Origin: Temnopleurus reevesii
Taxonomy: Eukaryota > Echinodermata > Echinoidea > Temnopleuroida > Temnopleuridae
Length of the DNA: 11,972 nucleotides
Reading direction: 5' to 3'
NCBI GenBank assembly: GCA_036244855.1
Contig: BQKZ01003036.1
Location: 31,899 to 43,870, forward strand
Shown: positions 9,201 through 11,972 of the stretch, in pieces
How positions within the stretch are numbered: position 1 is the stretch's first letter
How the letters are laid out: the number at the start of each line of letters is the position of its first letter
The notes under the pieces: generated by a model
What the model was told of the DNA's origin: nothing
The model's input: the letters and a program-made list of their open reading frames with translations, nothing else
Databases searched by the model: none
Program-made: the position numbers and the translations under genes

Positions 9201-11653
9201 AATCTACGGATGGAAACAGATACTATTACCTTGACTTAAATCTTAAAGTTTAAAGAGATGCATTGCATGGTTATTGCAAAAAGTGCCCCAAAAGTTTCAG
9301 ATGTAAAAAAAAATGGTGGAGATGTTATGCTAGATTCCCTAGATATCATCAGTCAAAAAGAAAAAGTCTTCATTCTCTAAAATCCATTTCATTGGAATCA
9401 TATTGGATCGATTTCTATCTATCTACCTGTATGTAGAAATATAAATTTCAACCAGATCAAAATATACATTTCTAAACTTTTCATTGATTTTTGTAAGTAC
9501 TTTGACCGGGTCTAATTATACAAGACCAGCAAGGATCCTGTTTGTAATCTATTTCCTCTCTGACCACTCAACTTCCTCTTTGCGAGATCTGATTTCAATT
9601 AGGATTATGATTAGTAAATGTATAAAATTTCATGTGTTTCCTCTTCTCTATGAAAGAGATAACATACAAAATGCACCAATATCAAAAGTTATTGAAAATT
9701 TAGAATAGAATAATCTGGAATTTTGCAAAATGATTTTTCTTTATCTGTAGGAGCTAAAACTGAATTTGTGACCTTATGACTTTTGCACATTTTTGTGAAT
9801 AATGTGTACAATGTCCTAGGTTATGTTTTGGCATTTAGAGTGTCCTTTGTACAACCATAAATTATCTCAACATTAAATTGACCTGTACATGAAAATTAGC
9901 TGCTGGTTGTCATGCATGCATGAAGCTTTTAAAATCACAGACAAAAGATCCCTTTGTGTCCAGTATGTGCAGTGAAATATTGACACATAAAATGAGTGAC
10001 ATTGTTGTTTTTAATTTCTCCAAATTTCAACATCACCTTATTTGAAGAAAATTGTTATTCATAACCTTTGTTTTACTTATGCACCATCTAGGTTGTGTTC
10101 AAATCGCACACATTCAACCCAGAGTCATTGGATGAGAGGAACATCTTAGACAGAACAAGGTAAGCAGCAACCTTTCGAGAGTGACCACCGAAATTTGTTT
10201 CCCTAAGATGAAAATACCTCATATAAAACCTGTCTATAGAGGTCACCTGTCTATATTGGCCACCTAAATCGGTTTCCTCTTGATGAAATTGCCTGTCATA
10301 AAACCTTTCTATAGAGGTCACCTGACTACAGTGGCCTCTTTTTATGTTTCCCTGTGTGGCAAGTATTAATAGGTTTGAGAGTAGTTATTGCTCAGACTGT
10401 ATACTTGTGGTTTTAATATATAACATCATTCCATCAATTTAGAAGTTGGTGAGTTGTGACAATAAGTTAAATGTGCAATGAATTCATGTAGCCCATCTTG
10501 ACACATGTAAGGTAATTACATTTTGTGAGTCCTTTAAATCTTATTCTAAAAAATCCTTGTAACCATTGATGCAGAGTTGGAACAAAATTTTAACATTCTT
10601 GGCCTCCCTTCTTTCCTCCTCATTTTAAACAATTCTAAAGTCTTTCTTGAGGCTGGATTATTTTTGTGAGCCAAAAATGAATAAAGTAAAAATGATTTTG
10701 CCAAAAAATGTAATATGCAATGGAATCTTTAACTTGAGCAAAATATCAGCTTTTACAGTATTTGAATCACTTTAGAACAGAGTGCAATTTTAAATCTATT
10801 TTTACCCTGTCAAATTTTAACCTTGTCTGTTTATACCAGGAGACTAGTATGGGGACTGTTGACATCTACTGATGAGAAGTTTGGTGCTGAGAGACTGATA
10901 ACGGAAGCCTGCGTCGTCATCAAGTGAGTCTTTGGGTTTTTTTTTCCATTTTAATTGGGCTCTATTTTGCATGTTTTTAATCTGTTTTACCTCCAGTATG
11001 CTTTTGCGCATCACAGTAGAACAAATAGAACATCTGTTGGAAACCATAAATTAGACTAAAGATACAGGTGATATGCATTATGTTATGAGTCTTCAGGGGT
11101 GTTGTTAAAAATCAGCTGCAAATCAGGTGCAACTTTGCAAATTGTAACGCGTATTGTCGTATGCGCACAGTATTTGCATTTAACAAGACGCGCATGAAAC
11201 AAGAATTTTGATTGGCACGTTCTGATCGACTGCAACTTGTGATCAATGGCAACTTTTGAACAACACCCCCTTATTCTTATCATTTAGTTACATCTGTTCA
11301 TTTTGGTATCCTCCTATGAAATAAGAATTGTTTTGTGTAATCTGTCAGGACCATTTTTCTTCAAAGTTTGTATTGATTAACCATATAGTGAATTTACAAA
11401 AAAAAAATAACACTTGGATGCTTTCTTATCCTTAAACAAATATCCATGGTAATGTTTTTATTAAATTGTATTTTTCAAATAGGACTGGCCTGTCAGTGCT
11501 CTTCAATGGCTCTGATCAGATTAATGGACTATTGCGTCAGCTTCTAAGTGATGGAGACTCGCGGTGCTCCCTAGGCAAGCTCCGAGATATGATCCTTGTG
11601 GAGTTAGCACATCAACTGAGACAGGCAACCAGCAAAGACTCGCCCAGACATAA
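3017..11653 (+). CDS. Partial multi-exon gene for a giant protein, HECTD4-like E3 ubiquitin ligase candidate (12 exons)
   Basis: Twelve exons, 3017-3240, 3634-3742, 4357-4495, 4954-5115, 5651-5837, 6527-6685, 7199-7312, 7860-8009, 8745-8974, 10092-10159, 10840-10923 and 11483-11653, join into one open frame of about 598 codons. Every junction has GT/AG borders and matching phase. The gene enters and leaves the window mid-codon, so both termini are missing. There is no signal peptide or membrane segment. The motif SLACDGVFLYCTNARGKG followed by KIGSGLHGTLRG resembles the blade-like repeats near the N-terminus of giant E3 ligases such as MYCBP2. A low-complexity Ser/Gly loop after IYCCGSSVVIVTSPPGG and the ICYDELNNAIWTCSPDW block follow, then Leu-rich helical segments (ISDVISLLLHHVGSSSC, LGRLL). 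I recall such an arrangement best from HECTD4, but no HECT or RING domain lies in the window. The gene structure is well supported; the name is tentative. Confidence 0.75.
3241..3633 (+). other. Intron 1, nothing recognised apart from a G9 run
   Basis: An AT-rich intron of 393 bp. It contains a run of nine G at about 3292-3300 and ends in a strong T-tract. No RNA gene or coding segment is seen. Confidence 0.7.
3634..3742 (+). CDS. Exon 2, start of blade-like motif
   Basis: It is bordered by a long T-tract acceptor (ttttttttgtacag) and the donor gtaaat. Joined to exon 1 it reads GRSLACDGVFLYCTNARGKG then LAKIGSGLHGTLR. The pattern of a hydrophobic DG-hydrophobic-LY strand followed by KIGSGxxGT resembles propeller blades in MYCBP2-like proteins. 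The exon ends after two bases of an Arg codon. Confidence 0.85.
3743..4356 (+). other. Intron 2, no recognisable content
   Basis: A 614-bp AT-rich intron. Open frames here (for example at 4107-4295) have no motifs, no splice signals of matching phase and a composition like the rest of the intron. I see nothing in it. Confidence 0.7.
4357..4495 (+). CDS. Exon 3, continuation of blade-like region
   Basis: Acceptor cttttctttttcag, donor gtaata. It encodes GFVYARNPDLPTGWIACTD, then KILLHRPLEADSKPESLG, and ends in phase 0 with NTLK. Together with exon 2 it gives a KIGSGxxGTxxGxVY...GW.....LLHRP arrangement, that is, strand-turn-strand elements of a probable beta-propeller. Confidence 0.85.
4722..4890 (+). 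repeat. Dispersed palindrome-bearing repeat in intron 3
   Basis: A hairpin of ATGCCTCT (4725-4732) and AGAGGCAT (4751-4758) around a CG/CA-rich loop is followed by the pyrimidine-rich ttgtctgtcagtctgtcccg and, further on, ctaggtcaaaggtcat. This order (GCCTC hairpin, gtccgtc-like run, ggtcaaaggtca) is familiar to me from a widespread interspersed repeat of marine invertebrate genomes. The boundaries are approximate. Confidence 0.5.
4954..5115 (+). CDS. Exon 4, 54 codons, phase 0-0
   Basis: The acceptor is tcttttattacag and the donor gtgatt. It opens VERDVKMPELLQNPSQVTIS and continues with LCSDGTYFYRVWCPPG, a second DG-hydrophobic-Y-hydrophobic strand motif like that in exon 2. It ends PVTVDLLDLK. 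Because it is symmetric in phase it could be skipped without loss of frame. Confidence 0.85.
5116..5650 (+). other. Intron 4, with 11-bp inverted repeat and A15 tract
   Basis: A 535-bp intron. GGTTTAACTTA (5203-5213) and TAAGTTAAACC (5255-5265) form a perfect inverted repeat, and AGGGTT/AACCCT adds a second short arm inside it. A run of 15 A lies at 5321-5335. These may be remnants of a small foldback element; no target duplication is evident. Confidence 0.5.
5651..5837 (+). CDS. Exon 5
   Basis: Acceptor ctcatgtatttcacag and consensus donor gtaagt. It encodes EEGDSIVAEPLRSSVILVRN, then EDVVRGVTDPLLARLRTFRP, then ANAAALAQLANNNGN and a polar end (SGQREEI). The last part, rich in Ala, Asn and Gln, looks like a linker. 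It ends after one base of a Ser codon. Confidence 0.85.
5838..6526 (+). other. Intron 5, low-complexity AT-rich sequence
   Basis: A 689-bp intron with TA-rich tracts near 6128-6172 and 6310-6342. No coding segment, RNA gene or clear transposon is recognised. Confidence 0.7.
6527..6685 (+). CDS. Exon 6, Ser/Gly-rich loop
   Basis: Acceptor tatgcttctttatag, donor gtgagt. It encodes TTSSGLTLKLLRRSPIYCCG then SSVVIVTSPPGGSSGSASRS and ends LFSTTAGLSGLR. A Cys-Cys-Gly turn between hydrophobic strands is followed by a disordered Ser/Gly segment. It ends after one base of a Thr codon. Confidence 0.85.
6910..6955 (+). other. Candidate poison exon in intron 6
   Basis: A strong acceptor (accttttttcattatctag, AG at 6908-6909) precedes a segment that reads in phase from exon 6 as T-DARATSFTARFL and then stops at TAG 6948-6950. 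A possible donor GT lies at 6956. If included it would end translation early. It may equally be a chance acceptor followed by a non-exonic stretch. Confidence 0.25.
7199..7312 (+). CDS. Exon 7, with two possible acceptors
   Basis: It encodes TSICFNLSNGLLTNKLELMD then APACAIARGSNVQGL. Donor gtaaga. Two AGs, at 7197-7198 and 7203-7204, lie six bases apart and both keep the frame: the first adds Leu-Ala after the junction Thr, the second omits them. It ends after the first base of a Gly codon. Confidence 0.8.
7348..7375 (+). repeat. Heptamer microsatellite, four units of tttactc
   Basis: Four perfect tandem units of tttactc just inside intron 7. A simple repeat with no evident role; its pyrimidine richness could act as a decoy tract. 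Confidence 0.9.
7504..7551 (+). other. Candidate 48-nt in-phase alternative exon in intron 7
   Basis: The acceptor tttaattttgtag (AG at 7502-7503) is followed by 48 open nucleotides reading EKEVDREIDQLRRSVR in the phase left by exon 7, then a weak donor gtacct. Inclusion would keep the frame into exon 8, adding 16 charged, helix-prone residues and changing the junction residue from Gly to Ser. The direct junction GLGICYDE looks more natural, so this is at most an alternative exon. Confidence 0.3.
7860..8009 (+). CDS. Exon 8, conserved Cys/Trp block
   Basis: The acceptor is attcttttttaattcgcag and the donor gtatgt. It encodes ICYDELNNAIWTCSPDWVDQ and continues WQNPGLRATHHVCKQLGVSQ, ending PPIIEKAPK. 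The spacing of Cys, Trp and His looks strongly constrained and is the segment best suited for a homology search. It ends after the first base of an Asp codon. Confidence 0.85.
8083..8397 (-). mobile_element. 3' end of a 5'-truncated non-LTR retrotransposon (minus strand)
   Basis: Read on the minus strand, an open frame at about 8396-8240 ends with KALCDFPILDNRTFPFMIKL and a TAA at 8242-8240. An AT-rich tail of about 140 bp follows, finishing in a TGAATCTGAATCTGAA-type hexamer run at about 8103-8087. A coding end, a short 3' UTR and a microsatellite tail are typical of CR1/L2/RTE-like insertions truncated at the 5' side. The family is not identified. Confidence 0.45.
8425..8744 (+). repeat. 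Array II: decayed copies upstream of exon 9
   Basis: A near-complete copy of exon 9 starts at 8508 after its own acceptor (attttattttacag), 237 bp before the working exon. It matches through NMVQISDVISLLLHHVGSSS and the LYQSPTLGRLLS block, then carries one extra C in a C-run near 8640 that shifts the frame, and it loses similarity near 8690 before any donor. A short remnant of the middle of the exon (accatagccctaccctt..., about 8426-8460) lies further upstream. Because 237 is a multiple of three and no stop intervenes, the frame stays open from copy 1 into the working exon. Confidence 0.8.
8745..8974 (+). CDS. Exon 9 (working copy of array II)
   Basis: Acceptor gatctcttctcttacag, donor gtaact. 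It encodes NMVEISDVISLLLHHVGSSS, CHKVHSDLYQSPTLGRLLSG and a Pro run, then THLRRVCAILEKAVEERNLP and IVQCMLIVLQ. Leu-rich amphipathic helices suggest an alpha-helical solenoid segment following the propeller-like part. It ends in phase 0. A damaged copy of its first three quarters lies 237 bp upstream. Confidence 0.85.
8975..10091 (+). other. Intron 9, 1117 bp, no recognised element
   Basis: The largest intron in the window. It is AT-rich with short A runs and a tatctatctac stretch near 9416-9427. A 74-codon open frame at 9484-9708 shows no motif and has intron-like composition. I see no RNA gene or transposon. Confidence 0.65.
10092..10159 (+). CDS. Exon 10, short 68-nt exon
   Basis: Acceptor ttacttatgcaccatctag, donor gtaagc. 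It encodes VVFKSHTFNPESLDERNILD followed by RT and two bases of Arg. The pyrimidine tract is modest, but the phase matches both neighbours exactly and the composition is unlike the surrounding AT-rich intron. Confidence 0.8.
10170..10356 (+). repeat. 75-bp tandem repeat, about 2.5 units
   Basis: Units start at about 10170 (partial, 58 bp), 10228 and 10303, with the core acctNtctatagaggtcacc followed by a ggccacc-type half and a gtttcc...gatgaaa stretch. The complete unit is 75 bp, so a spurious minus-strand open frame shows a 25-residue repeat. The array begins ten bases after the exon 10 donor. Confidence 0.85.
10357..10839 (+). other. Rest of intron 10, no recognised content
   Basis: AT-rich intronic sequence with short poly-A and poly-T runs and an unremarkable pyrimidine tract before exon 11. 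No coding or RNA feature is seen. Confidence 0.65.
10840..10923 (+). CDS. Exon 11, 84 nt
   Basis: Acceptor ttgtctgtttataccag and consensus donor gtgagt. It encodes RLVWGLLTSTDEKFGAERLI then TEACVVI and two bases of Lys. With exon 10 it forms a helical stretch (DERNILDRTRRLVWGLLTS). Its phase at both ends is 2, so it is phase-symmetric. Confidence 0.85.
11096..11269. mobile_element. MITE-like element with 11-bp terminal inverted repeats
   Basis: GGGGTGTTGTT at 11096-11106 is perfectly inverted as AACAACACCCC at 11259-11269, enclosing 152 bp. The inside contains further partly mirrored motifs (ggtgcaactttgcaa against tgcaacttgtgatcaatggcaactttt), so the whole can fold back on itself. There is no coding capacity. 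A target-site duplication is not clear, so the DNA transposon family cannot be named. Confidence 0.55.
11483..11653 (+). CDS. Exon 12 (first copy in array III)
   Basis: Acceptor attgtatttttcaaatag, donor gtaaga. It encodes TGLSVLFNGSDQINGLLRQL, then LSDGDSRCSLGKLRDMILVE and LAHQLRQATSKDSPRHK. Both ends are phase 2. From about 11557 onward the exon and its following intron are repeated in tandem to the window edge, so this is the first of several copies of the exon's second half. Confidence 0.85.
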
Positions 11654-11972
11654 GTAAGAATAACTTGCTATGATTGGGGGTTGAGGGAGAGAGAGGGAGT
11701 GGAGGGGAGGTGAGTGCGATAAAAGGGATATTAGAGAATGATAAGAACTCGCACAGCTCCCTGGGCAAGCTCCGGGATATGATCCTTGTGGAGTTAGCAC
11801 ATCAACTGAGACAGACAACCAGCAAAGACTCGCCCAGACACAAGTAAGAATAACCAGCTGTGATTGGGGGTTGAGGGAGAGAGAGGGAGTGGAGGGAGGT
11901 GAGTGCGATAGAAGGGATATTAGAGAATGATAAGAACTCGCACAGCTCCCTGGGCAAGCTCCGGGATATGAT
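11557..11972 (+). repeat. Array III: near-identical tandem copies of the exon 12 second half plus intron
   Basis: The block beginning gctccct(a/g)ggcaagc occurs at 11566, 11756 and 11945 (periods 190 and 189) and is cut by the window end. Each unit holds the last 87 nt of exon 12, its donor (aagtaagaataac) and a purine-rich intron stretch (gggggttgagggagagagag...). Copies differ by only scattered substitutions and one indel, so the duplication is recent or is maintained by unequal exchange. Confidence 0.9.
11757..11843 (+). CDS. Possible extra 29-codon exon (copy 2 of array III)
   Basis: After the AG at 11755-11756, 87 nt read SLGKLRDMILVELAHQLRQT then TSKDSPRH, in the phase left by exon 12, and end at the same donor (gtaaga at 11844). 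The only coding changes from copy 1 are Ala to Thr and junction effects. The weakness is the acceptor: the 103-bp intron before it is purine-rich with no pyrimidine tract, so the copy may simply remain intronic. Confidence 0.35.

Noticed and set aside
9484..9708. 74-codon open frame in intron 9
   Set aside because: No motif, no phase-matching splice signals, and composition like the intron.
10088..10321. Minus-strand open frame with a 25-residue internal repeat
   Set aside because: It is explained by the 75-bp tandem repeat, which is a multiple of three, and it overlaps exon 10.
11083..11283. Minus-strand 66-codon open frame rich in Cys and Lys
   Set aside because: It coincides with the inverted-repeat element and has no recognisable protein motif.
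11612..11818. Minus-strand 68-codon frame rich in Ser, Leu and Pro
   Set aside because: It is the complement of exon 12 and of the purine-rich tandem unit.
1..11972. Bacterial or phage accessory system
   Set aside because: Spliced exons with consistent phase, GT/AG introns and non-LTR retroelements show that this is animal-type nuclear DNA.

Overview
This is eukaryotic DNA, most likely from a marine invertebrate deuterostome such as a sea urchin. The evidence is AT-rich introns of about 390-1120 bp with canonical GT...AG borders, short well-conserved coding exons, and several kinds of dispersed repeat. The clade is inferred from general character only; nothing in the sequence fixes the species.

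Layout. Positions 1-2005 hold a minus-strand non-LTR retrotransposon fragment with a reverse transcriptase of the R2/NeSL type. It is broken by a one-base frameshift near 650 and cut by the left window edge. Positions 2387-2632 hold a short plus-strand open frame whose C-terminal half resembles a CUB-domain end. From 3017 to 11653 a plus-strand multi-exon gene can be followed through twelve consecutive exons, about 598 codons, every junction keeping the reading frame. Both gene ends lie outside the window. The protein looks like an internal piece of a very large cytoplasmic protein. I favour a HECTD4-like giant E3 ubiquitin ligase, with a MYCBP2-type propeller region as the alternative. No catalytic domain is inside the window, so the identity is tentative although the exon structure is firm.

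The most unusual feature is that three different exons of this one gene lie in short tandem arrays. Each array repeats part of an exon plus the adjoining intron: 2665-3240 (spacing about 203-213 bp), 8425-8974 (spacing 237 bp) and 11557-11972 (spacing 189-190 bp, running off the right edge). The first two arrays contain decayed extra copies upstream of the working exon. The third is nearly identical between copies and could add a complete 29-codon in-phase exon.

The introns also hold a dispersed palindrome-bearing repeat (about 4722-4890), the 3' end of another non-LTR element with a short hexamer tail (8083-8397), a 75-bp tandem repeat (10170-10356), a MITE-like inverted-repeat element (11096-11269), and two candidate alternative exons (6910-6955 with a stop, and a phase-neutral 48-nt exon at 7504-7551). 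No tRNA, rRNA, CRISPR or prokaryote-type operon signal was seen.
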